Assembly: GCA_016186995.1 (NCBI GenBank)
Contig: JACPKQ010000005.1
Coordinates: 1 to 64,000 of the forward strand
Reading direction: 5' to 3'
Source of the DNA: Deltaproteobacteria bacterium
Lineage (GTDB): Bacteria; Bdellovibrionota; JACOXK01
DNA: 64,000 nt
Numbering within the stretch: position 1 is the stretch's first letter; every line of letters starts with the position of its first letter. This document shows, in pieces, positions 25,550-35,784 of the stretch. The position numbers and the translations under genes were made by a program. Below the pieces are notes generated by a model, which saw only the letters and a list, made by a program, of their open reading frames with translations, was not told the origin of the DNA and searched no databases.

Positions 25550-27913
25550 ATGCCACAAAGTAAGAAGCTTCCAGTTCTTCCAGTGATGAGTACAGTTGTT
25601 TTTCCCTATGCTATTATTCAACTTCTCATTCGACTTGATAAAAACAAGAAAATTTTCAAAGACTGTCAGGAAGGTGATCTTCTCTGCGTTGTAGCACCTC
25701 AAGATACCAATAAAGAAGATTTACAAGTCGAAGATCTGCACTCGTTTGGAGTCAAGGCTAAAATTTTAGATATTGTAGAGGCCGGGCATGATTCTTTACA
25801 AGTTGTCATTCAAGGAATGGAACGTGTTCGTATTAAAAAATTTGTGCAGGAAACTCCCTACTTTATTGCTGAAGTTGAAGCGCTTGAATTACCTCAATTT
25901 GAATTTGATACTGAAACTCAATCATTACAAAATGAACTTCTTACTACTTTTAATCGTTTTCTTTTTGCCAATCCAAAATACAGTGCTGAAATGGGTCGCA
26001 TTGTTGAAACAAAAATAGATGAAGGCCCAGGTGTCATCTGTGATCTTATCAGTTCTTATATTAATTTTAATCTTCAGGATAAACAAATAGTTCTTGAAAG
26101 TTTAGATATCAAAAAAAGAATCAAAAAAGTTATTGATCTTCTTAACAAAGAGCTCGAGTTCTCTAAACTTGAAGAAAATATCCAAGATAAAGCCCGCGAA
26201 GACATTGCTAAATCTCAAAAAGAATACTTTTTAAGAAAACAAATGGACCAAATTAAAAAAGAGCTTGGGGAAGTGGAATCAGGAAGCCCAGATATTATGG
26301 AGCTTAAAGAAAAAGCGAGAAAAAAGAACTTCCCTCAAGAAATAAAACAAGTAGTTGATAAAGAAATAGAACGACTCCAAGACATTCACCCTTCAGCAGC
26401 TGATTATAATATTATTCGTAACTATCTTGATTGGTTCATCACCCTTCCTTGGAGTGAAAGAACATCTGATAACCTTAACATTAAAGAAGTTAAAAAAATT
26501 CTTGATGAAGATCACTATGGTCTTGAAGAAGTTAAGGAAAGAATTTTAGAATATCTTGCAGTGCTTAAACTTAAAAAAGATCTTAAAGGCCCTATCCTCT
26601 GTTTAGCAGGCCCTCCAGGGGTAGGAAAAACATCTTTAGGAAAATCGATTGCACGCGCCATGGGAAGAAGTTTTGTGAGAATTTCTTTAGGGGGTGTTCG
26701 AGATGAAGCAGAAATCAGAGGACATAGAAGAACCTATGTAGGAGCGCTGCCTGGAAGAATTATACATGGAATGAAAAAAGCAGCAACTATCAATCCTCTT
26801 TTTATGATCGATGAAATCGATAAAATCAGCTCTGAACGAGGGGACCCGGCTTCAGCACTTTTAGAGGTTCTTGATCCAGAACAAAATAACACATTCCGAG
26901 ATAATTTTCTTGAAGTGCCTTATAATCTTCAACAAGTGATGTTCGTCTGTACTGCAAATTATCTTGAAAACGTACCAGCACCCCTTCGAGATAGAATGGA
27001 AATTATTCACCTTCCTGGCTACACCCAAGAAGAAAAGTTGTTTATTGCTAAAGACCACCTCATTCCAAATCAAATTGAAGCCCATGGACTTAAAAATATT
27101 CACATTCAATTTCAAAAATCAGGAATACAAGAAGTGATCATGCACTACACAAGAGAAGCAGGAGTTCGAAATCTCAACCGAGAAATTGCCAATATTTGTA
27201 GAAAAGTTGCTAAAAAAATTGCGCAAGCAACGAAAGAAACTCATAAATATAATGTCACAAAAACTAAGGTTTCAAAATACCTTGGCCCTAAAAAATACAT
27301 ACCTGAAGAACCTCTTATTAGAAAAGATGAGTGCGGAGTTGCTATTGGTCTTGCCTGGACTCCAGTGGGGGGAGAGCTTCTGACTATTGAAGCAACTCAT
27401 GTTTATTACCCAAGAAAAGAAGCCTTTAAAATTACAGGTCTTCTAGGAGATGTCATGCAAGAGTCTGTTCAAGCAGCCATTACATTTGTAAGATCAAAAG
27501 CAGCTGAACTGGGTATTGATCGAAGTGTCTTTGTAGATAGTCTTATTCATATTCACTTTCCAGCAGGCGCTATTCCTAAAGATGGTCCTTCAGCAGGGAT
27601 TACCGTTGCAACAGCTGTTGCCTCACTTTTAAGTAATCGCCCTGTCAAGGAAAGCATTGCCATGACAGGTGAAATCTCTTTAAGAGGACATATCTTGCCT
27701 GTAGGTGGTATTAAAGAAAAAGTTCTTGCTGCTTACAGAGCAGGTATTAAAACTGTGTACCTTCCTAAGAAAAACGAAGTGGATCTTAAAGGACTTCCTA
27801 AAGAAGTAAGAAAAAATATGGAGTTCCACTGTGTTGATAATGCCATGGATGTTTTAAAAGAAATACTTACAGAACCCCTACCTCACAGACAAAAACAAAC
27901 TGCTTTAGCTTAA
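25550..27913 (+). CDS. lon: ATP-dependent protease Lon
   Basis: A 787-residue soluble AAA+ serine protease that degrades misfolded and regulatory proteins. The N-terminal substrate-binding domain covers 1-200. Walker A is GPPGVGKTS with Lys360 and Walker B is LFMIDEIDK. The proteolytic dyad is Ser681 in KDGPSAGIT and Lys724 in GGIKEKV, the standard 43 apart. Length is as in E. coli. The start is supported by GAGGGATAAGTT upstream. No repeat insertions. Confidence 0.98.
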   Translation: MPQSKKLPVLPVMSTVVFPYAIIQLLIRLDKNKKIFKDCQEGDLLCVVAPQDTNKEDLQVEDLHSFGVKAKILDIVEAGHDSLQVVIQGMERVRIKKFVQETPYFIAEVEALELPQFEFDTETQSLQNELLTTFNRFLFANPKYSAEMGRIVETKIDEGPGVICDLISSYINFNLQDKQIVLESLDIKKRIKKVIDLLNKELEFSKLEENIQDKAREDIAKSQKEYFLRKQMDQIKKELGEVESGSPDIMELKEKARKKNFPQEIKQVVDKEIERLQDIHPSAADYNIIRNYLDWFITLPWSERTSDNLNIKEVKKILDEDHYGLEEVKERILEYLAVLKLKKDLKGPILCLAGPPGVGKTSLGKSIARAMGRSFVRISLGGVRDEAEIRGHRRTYVGALPGRIIHGMKKAATINPLFMIDEIDKISSERGDPASALLEVLDPEQNNTFRDNFLEVPYNLQQVMFVCTANYLENVPAPLRDRMEIIHLPGYTQEEKLFIAKDHLIPNQIEAHGLKNIHIQFQKSGIQEVIMHYTREAGVRNLNREIANICRKVAKKIAQATKETHKYNVTKTKVSKYLGPKKYIPEEPLIRKDECGVAIGLAWTPVGGELLTIEATHVYYPRKEAFKITGLLGDVMQESVQAAITFVRSKAAELGIDRSVFVDSLIHIHFPAGAIPKDGPSAGITVATAVASLLSNRPVKESIAMTGEISLRGHILPVGGIKEKVLAAYRAGIKTVYLPKKNEVDLKGLPKEVRKNMEFHCVDNAMDVLKEILTEPLPHRQKQTALA

Positions 27914-27926
27914 TACCAAGAAAATC

Positions 27927-28199
27927 TTAATCGTTAAATTCGTAAATGATTTCATCATCTCGAACAAGCCCCAAAACTTCTCGTGCTTTTTTCTCAACAT
28001 AAAAAGAACCATTTTCAACAAAATCAATTTCTTTTTGTAATTCTAAATTTTTATGCTTTGTACTTTCAATATCTAAAAGAACCTCTTGATACTCTTTTAC
28101 CAATTTTAAAGAAGTGAGAAGCCCTTTACTTCCAAATAAGGAAAAGTAAAGAACAAGAATTAAAAAACATCCAACTATAAAAAGAAGTTTTCTGTTCAT
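27927..28199 (-). CDS. FtsB/DivIC-like septum protein
   Basis: 90 residues: one N-terminal membrane helix (LLFIVGCFLILVLYFSLFG), a short coiled coil (about 40-62) and the C-terminal FVEKKAREVLGLVRDDEIIY-type motif (here YVEKKAREVLGLV) of the FtsB/DivIC family, which links early and late divisome proteins. Third in the exbB-exbD run; converges with lon. Confidence 0.85.
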   Translation of the reverse strand: MNRKLLFIVGCFLILVLYFSLFGSKGLLTSLKLVKEYQEVLLDIESTKHKNLELQKEIDFVENGSFYVEKKAREVLGLVRDDEIIYEFND

Positions 28200-28202
28200 T
28201 CA

Positions 28203-28607
28203 TTATTTAGGTTTTGTAGCAATAGCAAGTTGTGTCAGCCCCGAAGCCCTTGCTGCATCCATCACCTCAACAACCCTGCCGTGTGAAACAGTTGTATCTG
28301 CTTTAATGATCACAAGCGTATCTTTGTGCGTTACAGCCGTTTGATTTAATTTTTGCTTTAATTCTAAAAAACTCACCTTCACTTGATTAAAAATAATGTC
28401 ATTATTTGTTTTTAAAACAATGGTCACATCTTCTTTTTTGCGAACAATATCTTGAGCAGTTGCTTCAGGCAAATCAACCTTAATACCAGGAGCTGATACA
28501 AAGGTTGTTGAAACCATAAAAAAGATAAGAAGAAGAAAAACAACATCAATCAAAGGGGTGATTTCAATAAGAACAGGTTCTTTAACTCTGCCTTTTTTAA
28601 AATTCAT
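28203..28607 (-). CDS. exbD: ExbD/TolR-family protein
   Basis: 134 residues with one N-terminal membrane helix containing the proton-relay aspartate (PLIDVVFLLLIFFMVSTTF) and a periplasmic domain. With ExbB/TolQ it forms a proton-driven motor energising TonB- or Tol-type transport. Shares one base with the exbB stop. The TolR and ExbD branches cannot be separated here. Confidence 0.9.
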   Translation of the reverse strand: MNFKKGRVKEPVLIEITPLIDVVFLLLIFFMVSTTFVSAPGIKVDLPEATAQDIVRKKEDVTIVLKTNNDIIFNQVKVSFLELKQKLNQTAVTHKDTLVIIKADTTVSHGRVVEVMDAARASGLTQLAIATKPK

Positions 28608-29209
28608 TACTTCTCCCCTAAAAGATCAGTGATTTCACGACTCCGCTCCTCCATCACATGTACCAACCCTTCTATTCTTCCTAAGAAATATCGATAAGCA
28701 ACAAGAGTTGGAATAGCCACAGAAAGCCCTGCTGCAGTTGTAATCAGAGCTTCAGAAATACCTCCTGCTAATGAGTTTGCATTACCTACGCCTTGAAAAG
28801 CAATGTCATTAAAAACTTTAATCATTCCAAAAACAGTTCCTAATAAACCTAAAAGTGGGGATACGCTTGCAACGGTTCCTAAAAGTCCACATCCTTTTTC
28901 AAGTTGAGCGATCTCTCTTTTGCCTACCTCTTCAATTTTTTCTTTAATAAGATCTCTTCCCTGCCCAAAGCTTTGAATGGCCTTTAAAAGAATGCTCGAC
29001 ATAGGCGAATTATTATTTTTACAAAGCACCTCAGCTTCAGAAATCTTTCGTTTTTGGACTAAATCTTGAACTTCATCAAGAAAATCTTGCGGCATAATCT
29101 TAGAAGAGCGAATTTTAATAAACCGTTCTATGATAATGGCTAAAGCTATAACAGAACACAAAAGAATGGGGCCCATAAGAACTCCACCTTTCATAATAAA
29201 AGTAATCAT
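28607..29209 (-). CDS. exbB: ExbB/TolQ/MotA proton channel protein
   Basis: 200 residues with the MotA/TolQ/ExbB fold: an N-terminal helix (about 8-26), the conserved LGLLGTVFGMIKVFND around 115-130, and ISEALITTAAGLSVAIPTLVAYRYF. Upstream partner of exbD. No tonB or tolB is in the window. Confidence 0.9.
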   Translation of the reverse strand: MITFIMKGGVLMGPILLCSVIALAIIIERFIKIRSSKIMPQDFLDEVQDLVQKRKISEAEVLCKNNNSPMSSILLKAIQSFGQGRDLIKEKIEEVGKREIAQLEKGCGLLGTVASVSPLLGLLGTVFGMIKVFNDIAFQGVGNANSLAGGISEALITTAAGLSVAIPTLVAYRYFLGRIEGLVHVMEERSREITDLLGEK

Positions 29210-29225
29210 TGAAACCTCCCATCAT

Positions 29226-29253
29226 TGTCATTCCTCAAGAAAGCAGGAATCTA
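29226..29253. repeat. Palindromic element
   Basis: GTCATTCCTCAAGAAAGCAG and GAATCT, a diverged copy between exbB and the large secreted gene. Confidence 0.55.
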
Positions 29254-29348
29254 GACCACAACGTCTACCTAGAATAACTCTAACATAGGGTAAGAAAGTG
29301 TGGCAAGGTACAGAAATTCAGAACACAAGGTTGTTAGAAGTCTCTTTA

Positions 29349-31097
29349 TTAGCGAGATACCTGGGGAGGCAAAAAACGTCCTAACGATCTTGGCTTTAAT
29401 CCCCTTCTTGTTTCTTCTTTTTCAACCATTTTATTTAATTCTTGAATTTTATCTTGTAACCAAGGGGCAACATCAAAAGGTTTTCCGGGGTGTCTCAGTT
29501 CAAAATCAACTGGCCGCTGATAGGCTTCTTGAGTCATCATTTTTTTTGCGGCTCTTTCAAGTTGTCTTCTCAGTCTTTCTGCAGAAGCCCTCTGAGAAGC
29601 ATGGGTAGAACGCACATCAAAACCTAAATAGGTTTTAGCTTCGACTAAAACATCGCGACCTTCTTCATAAAAATTTCTCACAAGAAAATCTGCATACCCT
29701 CCCAAAACCTCGGGCTCTGCCATTACTTTTTTTCCTGGAAATTTTGTGACAAGATCTCTTGCCACAAAAGTGTTATAAATATATCCTCGTGCTATAGAGG
29801 CTCGGGGTGGATCAGTGGGGCTAATAGGTGCTTTGAAGCGATCTGAAAAAGCATCGGCCATTTTTCTAAATAAATCATCATCTGCATTTTTGACTTCAGA
29901 AAATGCTTGAAAAACATCTTGACGACTCCACAATCCTCCTCCAATTCTCCAGTTTTCTTCCGACTCACTTAAAAACTTAGCTAATTGTATTCTGTGTGGA
30001 TCTTCCATTAAAGATCGGAGCCCCCCCACTTCAGAATGTGACACAACTCCTTTTCGAGTTTGTCTATATTGACTGACTACTTCTTCTTGAATTTCTTTAA
30101 GCCTTTTTTGAAAGGAGAGCCACACTTCAGATTGGACAGCCTGTCTTCTGCCCCCTAAAAAAGGAAGAAGTTCGTCATAAAAATCTAAAACTTCTTTAAA
30201 GTTTTCTCTATAAAGTTGGGGCCCTGTATTATTCTGTATTTTTCCCCATAAAACTCTTTTTTGAGGTTGGTTACTTGCTACAAAATCTAAAACCTTCTGG
30301 GCATAATACTCTTGCAGCATGTGATGCTCTGGAGTGTCTACAATACCTTTACTTAAATTTCCTAATTCACGTTGAAGTTCTTGAGGGTTGCGAGCTTCAC
30401 CAAAAGCGATTTTTGCTTTTCTAAAAAGATCTCTATTACTTGTTAAACCCAACTCATAGGTAGCACTTTGAAAAGAAGGAAGATCATCCATCCACTGAAA
30501 AAGTGTGAGCCGATCAGAAGGTGACATATCACGAGGATGATGATGCGCAAGATACCCCAAAATTCTATTTCTCTGAGTACCAAAACGCTCAAGTCGTGAA
30601 GGAGTGCCACGAGCTGAAAATTCATGAAGTCGATCCCCAAGATCTAGCAAAAAATTGCCACAAAGATCCTCCCCTAAATGATCACACCAATCGGCACCAA
30701 TCAGGGCAGCACAATCTGTTATGGGTAGAGTTGAATCTTCAAACGAAGGACGACTTAAAAGTAAAACAAAAAAGCTTATCTTTAACATTCTTTTTATTGA
30801 TAACAGACTTTTGGATGGAAGATCGTCTAAAAAACGAGAAAAGTTTTGCAAATCTTGTGGAGATTCTGCTTCGGTGAGTAGCCTTCGAAAAGCCCTTGGG
30901 TTTTTACCCCTTATTTTTCCTAAAAATTTTTGGGTGAACTCTGGGCCGTAAGTTTGTGAAGTTTTACGAAGTTGTGCCACACCCTGTGATGATAGTCCTA
31001 AAGGTTTTGAGTAAAAACAAGGCATATTTACAGCAAAAACTCTCGCACTCGCACATAAAATAATCAAAAGAGAAAGAGTGATAATAAAGCTTTTCAT
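29349..31097 (-). CDS. Large secreted protein with PD-(D/E)xK-like C-terminus
   Basis: 582 residues with a signal peptide (MKSFIITLSLLIILCASARV, cleavage after FA). The middle is helical and unrecognised, with a second hydrophobic stretch near residue 105. Near residues 470-500, YADFLVRNFYEEGRDVLVEA then KTY gives an Asp on one strand and E-A-K on the next, the PD-(D/E)xK nuclease arrangement. A following basic helical stretch (RASAERLRRQLERAAKKMM) could bind nucleic acid. A secreted nuclease or toxin is possible but unproven. Divergent from another giant secreted gene. Confidence 0.6.
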   Translation of the reverse strand: MKSFIITLSLLIILCASARVFAVNMPCFYSKPLGLSSQGVAQLRKTSQTYGPEFTQKFLGKIRGKNPRAFRRLLTEAESPQDLQNFSRFLDDLPSKSLLSIKRMLKISFFVLLLSRPSFEDSTLPITDCAALIGADWCDHLGEDLCGNFLLDLGDRLHEFSARGTPSRLERFGTQRNRILGYLAHHHPRDMSPSDRLTLFQWMDDLPSFQSATYELGLTSNRDLFRKAKIAFGEARNPQELQRELGNLSKGIVDTPEHHMLQEYYAQKVLDFVASNQPQKRVLWGKIQNNTGPQLYRENFKEVLDFYDELLPFLGGRRQAVQSEVWLSFQKRLKEIQEEVVSQYRQTRKGVVSHSEVGGLRSLMEDPHRIQLAKFLSESEENWRIGGGLWSRQDVFQAFSEVKNADDDLFRKMADAFSDRFKAPISPTDPPRASIARGYIYNTFVARDLVTKFPGKKVMAEPEVLGGYADFLVRNFYEEGRDVLVEAKTYLGFDVRSTHASQRASAERLRRQLERAAKKMMTQEAYQRPVDFELRHPGKPFDVAPWLQDKIQELNKMVEKEETRRGLKPRSLGRFLPPQVSR

Positions 31098-31104
31098 GTA
31101 CGTT

Positions 31105-31151
31105 TTATCGGTCTTTTCTTGATTTAACTAAATTCAAGGCCTGGCCGATAA
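31105..31151. promoter_or_regulatory. Dyad in a divergent promoter region
   Basis: TTATCGG at 31105-31111 mirrors CCGATAA at 31145-31151 in the 61-bp gap between two divergent large secreted genes. A shared regulator is possible. Confidence 0.35.
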
Positions 31152-31158
31152 GAAAGAT

Positions 31159-33837
31159 GTGAAGAAACCTATACTTATACTACTTTCTCTATCACTTGCT
31201 GTTCTTTTTTCTATACAAGAAGGAAGGCCAGCCCCAAAAATAACTAACACTCAAACTATTCCTTTTGAAACAAATCCATTTGATCTTATGGAAGAAGATC
31301 TGATTCTTTTAGGACTTCCACTTGAAAGCGTGTCTCAAGAAGAAAAAGCTCACATCATTCAAAACATTGAAGAAACAGTTGCTCATTATTCTGGAGAAAA
31401 TAGAACACAACTTAAAATGGCTGCTGCTGATGCACTAGCAAGTGTGATCACCAATGATGATTCAATAGCAGGTGTTGGGCTTGTTTCAAGAGCAACTGGT
31501 GCCGCCTACAACTTAAATACACACACCCCCACACTTCAAAAAGCTCTGTGGAAAGTTCACTTTTTAGAAAACAATAGAATTGATGAACAAGTTATGCATC
31601 ATGGACAAGAAATAGAGGATATGGCTGGCCTACGTTTTCCTGCCGGAAAAAAACCTCGCCCCTGGCATCAAGCTCTTCTTTCTCATCAAAACTCAGCACG
31701 AGCTCTTTTAATTGGGCTTCAAAACCCAGATGTTCATCGTGCTTTTGATAGTGTAGCTTTGCTGTCTCCTCGTACCCAAGAACCTACAGAAGAAGAAACA
31801 GAAATATTAAATAGCCTTGTCATGAATCAAAATCTTCCTCCCACAGTACGAACAGATGCAATTGAAACAGCTCTCCGTTACCGTCATCAATTCAAAAAAA
31901 ATTTAAAAACAGAAAATGATCATATAAGACTCTCATTTGTTGATGACACATTAGCACAAGGGTTTGATCAAAACATTCGCTACCACGATGAATCTCAAGT
32001 TTTTGGGCATGGGGTTTCCGCACTTTCAGAAATTGAAGATTATAATACATTAGGAGAGGCTCTTAACTTTAGAATGCAGAAAAGAAATTGGGAAGAAGAT
32101 GTGAGAGTTCCGGAAGAAGAGTTTGAAGTTTATAAATCATCTCTTAAATATTTTCTAGATGGAACACACAATGAATCTACAAAAGAAGATGTTTTAAATC
32201 ATCTTCCCCATCTCATAAATACCATTCTTCACAAAGACCCTGTTGCGCTTACTGCACGAGCTCGTCTTTCTCAATTATTAGACAACATAAAAAAAACAAT
32301 GCAAAGTTTATCTCCAGAAGAACGACTTTATGTAGCCGATCAAACCAAACTTCCAGAAGCCGCAAGTGAGTGGTTAAAAGAAAAATACAAAATATTTCTC
32401 GACGACCTAGACCTTCAAAAAATAGGCGTCTGTAATGAAAAAGCAGATGGAAAAATTGTTTTAAAAAAACAAAAATCTCTTAAGGAAGATGTTGAAAAAA
32501 TTGACCAGCTTTCAGAAAAAATTCAAGAAAAAAAAGCCCTCACAGATCCACATATATGTCTTGTTTCTACATATAAACTCAATGATACAGATCAACTTGT
32601 ATTAGATCGTCTTTTAAAGCTTAGAGCTCAACGCATGAAAAGCCTTGCCATTGCCTATCATGCTTTAAAATCTCAAGGATCAGAAGTTGAAGTACCTCCT
32701 CTTTGTAAATCAGAATTTCATCCCTTTTTTGATGACGAAAAAAATGAAAATACACAAAGTGCATGGCTTACAACAAGGGGAAAAGAAAAAGGAATCTCAC
32801 AAGAAGATATGGATACTGTTAATGAAGCCAGGAACAATGCAAAAAAAACAAACAAAATGTCGGAGGAAGAATGGCACAAAACTCTCAATAAAGCTATTCA
32901 AGATTCCTATGCACTCGCAGATATTCAAGATGATATTCGATATTTTTCTGAAGGCGGTTTGCATTGGCGTTATGGTACAGAACAAGGTCTTTTAATATCA
33001 GAAGAAAGAAGAAGCCAACCACATTGGGTGGGTTATGCACGCCCAGGTGTGGGAGAATTTCCAACTTCAGCTCTTTTTAAAGATCAAGCACGAGATTCTT
33101 ATTATGCTCCCCATCTCAACCAAGGAAGAAATCTCTATGAAGAACTTCATGAAAAAATAAAACAAAACCGTGCTCAGTATGACGCTCTCCTTGTTCAAAC
33201 CGGGGGACTTGCAGCAGGGCTTGTTCAAGAGGGAGTTCCTTTTCATGATTTTGTTTACAAAGAAGTTCATTTGGAAGATGCCCTTTTAGAAACAACTAAC
33301 CATTCAGATGATTATTTAAAACAATTTGAAAATCTTGAAGACTTCCCACAAAGTTTGTGGAAACCCTTTTGGAAAAATATTTTTGGAGATTTAAAAATAC
33401 CCATTTCTTCTGCTACCACTTATTCCTCTCCTGGCAATAAAGAAAACAGGGGTTGGAATCATCATCAGGAACGAACCATTGTTGATTACCCAAAATTGAT
33501 AGGTCATTTACAACACGAAATTGAAAATATGAATCTAAGAGTACAAGACCCTCATGAATGGACTCAAGATGGACTCAAAGATCGTGAGCTTGCTACAAAA
33601 TATGATCGCTATAAAAAAGCTTTAGAATTAATTCAAAAAAGATATGAAGAAAAAATGGATACTTTTAAAAAAGAAAAAGGGTTAGAGCTTCTTAAACAAG
33701 CACGAAACTACAATGATAAAAAATTAAACTCCTATTTGGAAGAATTATGCCTCGATGGCCACTATGGAACCGATAGCGAAAAAATTGAAAAACTTCGTTA
33801 CCTTGCGCTTGATGAAAAATTGAGAAAAGAGAATTGA
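31159..33837 (+). CDS. Giant secreted protein, N-terminal part
   Basis: 892 residues from a GTG start, with a signal peptide (MKKPILILLSLSLAVLFSIQ). The rest is helical, Glu/Lys-rich and rich in His and Asp, with no family recognised. It ends with LALDEKLRKEN and a TGA, but the +1 frame continues smoothly from about 33824, so the real product is likely near 1,215 residues. ELCLDGHYGTDSEK near the end and several cysteines (ICLVSTY, PPLCKSE) may matter structurally. Confidence 0.65.
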   Translation: MKKPILILLSLSLAVLFSIQEGRPAPKITNTQTIPFETNPFDLMEEDLILLGLPLESVSQEEKAHIIQNIEETVAHYSGENRTQLKMAAADALASVITNDDSIAGVGLVSRATGAAYNLNTHTPTLQKALWKVHFLENNRIDEQVMHHGQEIEDMAGLRFPAGKKPRPWHQALLSHQNSARALLIGLQNPDVHRAFDSVALLSPRTQEPTEEETEILNSLVMNQNLPPTVRTDAIETALRYRHQFKKNLKTENDHIRLSFVDDTLAQGFDQNIRYHDESQVFGHGVSALSEIEDYNTLGEALNFRMQKRNWEEDVRVPEEEFEVYKSSLKYFLDGTHNESTKEDVLNHLPHLINTILHKDPVALTARARLSQLLDNIKKTMQSLSPEERLYVADQTKLPEAASEWLKEKYKIFLDDLDLQKIGVCNEKADGKIVLKKQKSLKEDVEKIDQLSEKIQEKKALTDPHICLVSTYKLNDTDQLVLDRLLKLRAQRMKSLAIAYHALKSQGSEVEVPPLCKSEFHPFFDDEKNENTQSAWLTTRGKEKGISQEDMDTVNEARNNAKKTNKMSEEEWHKTLNKAIQDSYALADIQDDIRYFSEGGLHWRYGTEQGLLISEERRSQPHWVGYARPGVGEFPTSALFKDQARDSYYAPHLNQGRNLYEELHEKIKQNRAQYDALLVQTGGLAAGLVQEGVPFHDFVYKEVHLEDALLETTNHSDDYLKQFENLEDFPQSLWKPFWKNIFGDLKIPISSATTYSSPGNKENRGWNHHQERTIVDYPKLIGHLQHEIENMNLRVQDPHEWTQDGLKDRELATKYDRYKKALELIQKRYEEKMDTFKKEKGLELLKQARNYNDKKLNSYLEELCLDGHYGTDSEKIEKLRYLALDEKLRKEN

Positions 33838-34810
33838 TGCTTACTATTATGGGAAGAAAAAAACGTTAGCAGATAAATTAACAACAGCCTATCAAGCTTC
33901 AGGTGGAAAGTTTGGAACAAGTCAAACCCTTGTTGAATATGAACACGCAGCACAAGACGCTTTGAATGATTTTTGGTTCTCTGTTGCTTCCGCACCCGTT
34001 GGAATACTCTTTCATGCTAAAGGCATTGCAATTTTAGGAAGAGCCGCAAGAGCTTTGAAAGGTGCAAGACGTTTTAACGACGCACGCCATGTTCTTCACG
34101 CCAAAGGACTTCTCTCTCAATCTAAAAAATTGTGGAAATTAAATCCAAAAAAAGCACAAAGCTTATTGGAAGAAGCAAAAATCATTTTAGGAAAAATAGG
34201 AGCTCAAGATCCAGATGTACAACTCGCTCAATCCCTCTTAGGAGAAGTAGAAGAAGTAGGTATTCGCATGACTCGTGGCAGGCAACTTGAAAAAGCCTAC
34301 AAACCTTTAAGAAAGTTTGCCCATGACCACTTAGTGGATGAAGGAGTTCAACTCTCTCGCCTTTCTGGAGGAGAACTGAAAGCTGCGCGCCTTCAAGCTA
34401 TCGGAAGAATGACCCGTCTTATGAAAGCAGCAGGAGTTGCTGTAGATAACCCACAAAGCCTTGAAAATTTTGGACAAGTTTTAAAACAAAATCCTCAATT
34501 TAGAACTCATGCTACAAAAATATTTAAGGCCTATGGTAACGACGACACACTTTTAAAAGAGACCATTTCTGAAGTTGGCGGCTTTTCAGAATGGGCACCT
34601 ATGGCCGCAAATTTAGCCGAACACTTTGAGGACCCTAATGATATCAAAAAATTTTTTGATCAAGTGATAGGAGCCCTTAAACCCCAAGTCTCAAAAATAG
34701 GAACCCCAATAGGATTTTCACCTGAACAATATGACGATTTTTTAAGACAGTTAAAAGATCCTCACAGTCCACTCTTTCAAAACTTTAAATCTACAATAAG
34801 TTGCAGTTAA
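33824..34810 (+). pseudogene. Giant secreted protein, C-terminal part after frameshift
   Basis: Frame 2 is open from just after a TGA at 33821 and reads DAYYYGKKKTLADKLTTAYQ onward for about 328 codons to a TAA at 34810. There is no start at its head; the first Met (33962) is 46 codons in. A hydrophobic stretch (FWFSVASAPVGILFHAKGIA) is followed by helical, Lys/Ala-rich sequence. A single-base change in the A-rich 33824-33837 stretch would join it to the preceding frame. Confidence 0.6.
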
Positions 34811-34902
34811 AGATTCCTGCCTTCGCAGGGATGACAGAGAGTTCGTTGAGACAACTACAGCGAGCCATGAAGCGGAAGACGCTGCCATTTCAAGAACCTA
34901 AG
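34810..34902. mobile_element. Palindromic element plus truncated inverted-repeat element
   Basis: AGATTCCTGCCTTCGCAGGG at 34811-34830 is a palindromic repeat. From 34852 to 34902, CAACTACAGCGAGCCATGAA, GCGGAAGAC and CAAGAACCTAAG match, in reverse, the left end of the 158-bp elements at 44160, 45350 and 55734. Only that end is present. Confidence 0.6.
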
Positions 34903-34991
34903 CCGTATAAACATGTGGATAACATCACATGTGCTCATCGCAACTTCCTTAGTTAGATTCCCGTTTGACTTTAAAGACATGCTTTTCTATT

Positions 34992-35219
34992 ATGGCTTTT
35001 ATGGCTGAAAACAAAGAGAATTGGAAATCTAGTTCGTTTCTTATACAAGCATTTTTAGCCTTCATTATTCTTACAGGATTTCCTTACTACACTTTTAAAA
35101 ATAATTCTTTGGATATTCTTCTTTCTCATTGGTGGATGTTTATTTTTTTAGGGCTGTGGGCGATTGGCTGGTTTTTCTTTTTAAGATGGGTTACCATAAC
35201 CGTTAAGAACTCTAAATAA
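34992..35219 (+). CDS. Small two-helix membrane protein
   Basis: 75 residues from ATG 34992 (35001 also possible; the longer frame starts at a weak TTG). Two membrane helices are visible: FLIQAFLAFIILTGFPYY and WWMFIFLGLWAIGWFFFL. Not recognised. The next gene starts 17 bases later, so they are probably co-transcribed. Confidence 0.55.
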   Translation: MAFMAENKENWKSSSFLIQAFLAFIILTGFPYYTFKNNSLDILLSHWWMFIFLGLWAIGWFFFLRWVTITVKNSK

Positions 35220-35236
35220 AGAGTCTAGAACCCCGA

Positions 35237-35626
35237 ATGAAAATCAAATTTCTTATTATTTTGATTCTCTTAAGCCTTTTTACAGCCGTCACCTATTATT
35301 TTTACTCACTTAAAAAAGATAAACTTCATATTGTTCTCACCCCTCATGCTATTCAGATTTCTCTTGAGCTTGTTTCAACCAAACTTCCGATTGAAGATGA
35401 TGTTGAAATTCATACAAGCCTTTTTGATTTGGAAGATAATGAAATTCTTTTTTTAAGAAGTAGAATTTTAGAAAAAACAAGAACGAAGTTTAACTGGCAC
35501 GAAACAGACCTCAACTTAGAACCAGGGCACTATAAAACTTTGACACAAATTATTTCTTTTCCAAAGCTTTATCCAGAAAAAATTCTTTTTGAAAAAACTT
35601 CGAAATTAAAAATTAAAGAAAAATAA
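35237..35626 (+). CDS. Membrane-anchored protein, unknown
   Basis: 129 residues with an N-terminal helix (FLIILILLSLFTAVTYYFY) and a beta-prone, probably periplasmic domain with no cysteines. Second of a two-gene run. No family recognised. Confidence 0.6.
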   Translation: MKIKFLIILILLSLFTAVTYYFYSLKKDKLHIVLTPHAIQISLELVSTKLPIEDDVEIHTSLFDLEDNEILFLRSRILEKTRTKFNWHETDLNLEPGHYKTLTQIISFPKLYPEKILFEKTSKLKIKEK

Positions 35627-35638
35627 TTTTTCAATAAT

Positions 35639-35778
35639 ACTAGATCCCGGATATTGCTAACGCAATTCCGGGATGACATTTTTTCTGTCATTCTGAGCAA
35701 CGCGAAGAATATACTCTCGTATGCAAATTATACCCTTCACTGCGTTCAGGGTGACAGGAGTGCGTTCAGGGTGACATT
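35639..35778. repeat. Palindromic repeat cluster
   Basis: Starts with GATCCCGGATATTGCTAACG and ATTCCGGGATGAC, then TGTCATTCTGAGCAACGCGA, then two copies of CTGCGTTCAGGGTGACA or GTGCGTTCAGGGTGACA. It fills the gap between convergent genes. Confidence 0.85.
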
Positions 35779-35784
35779 TCGAGG

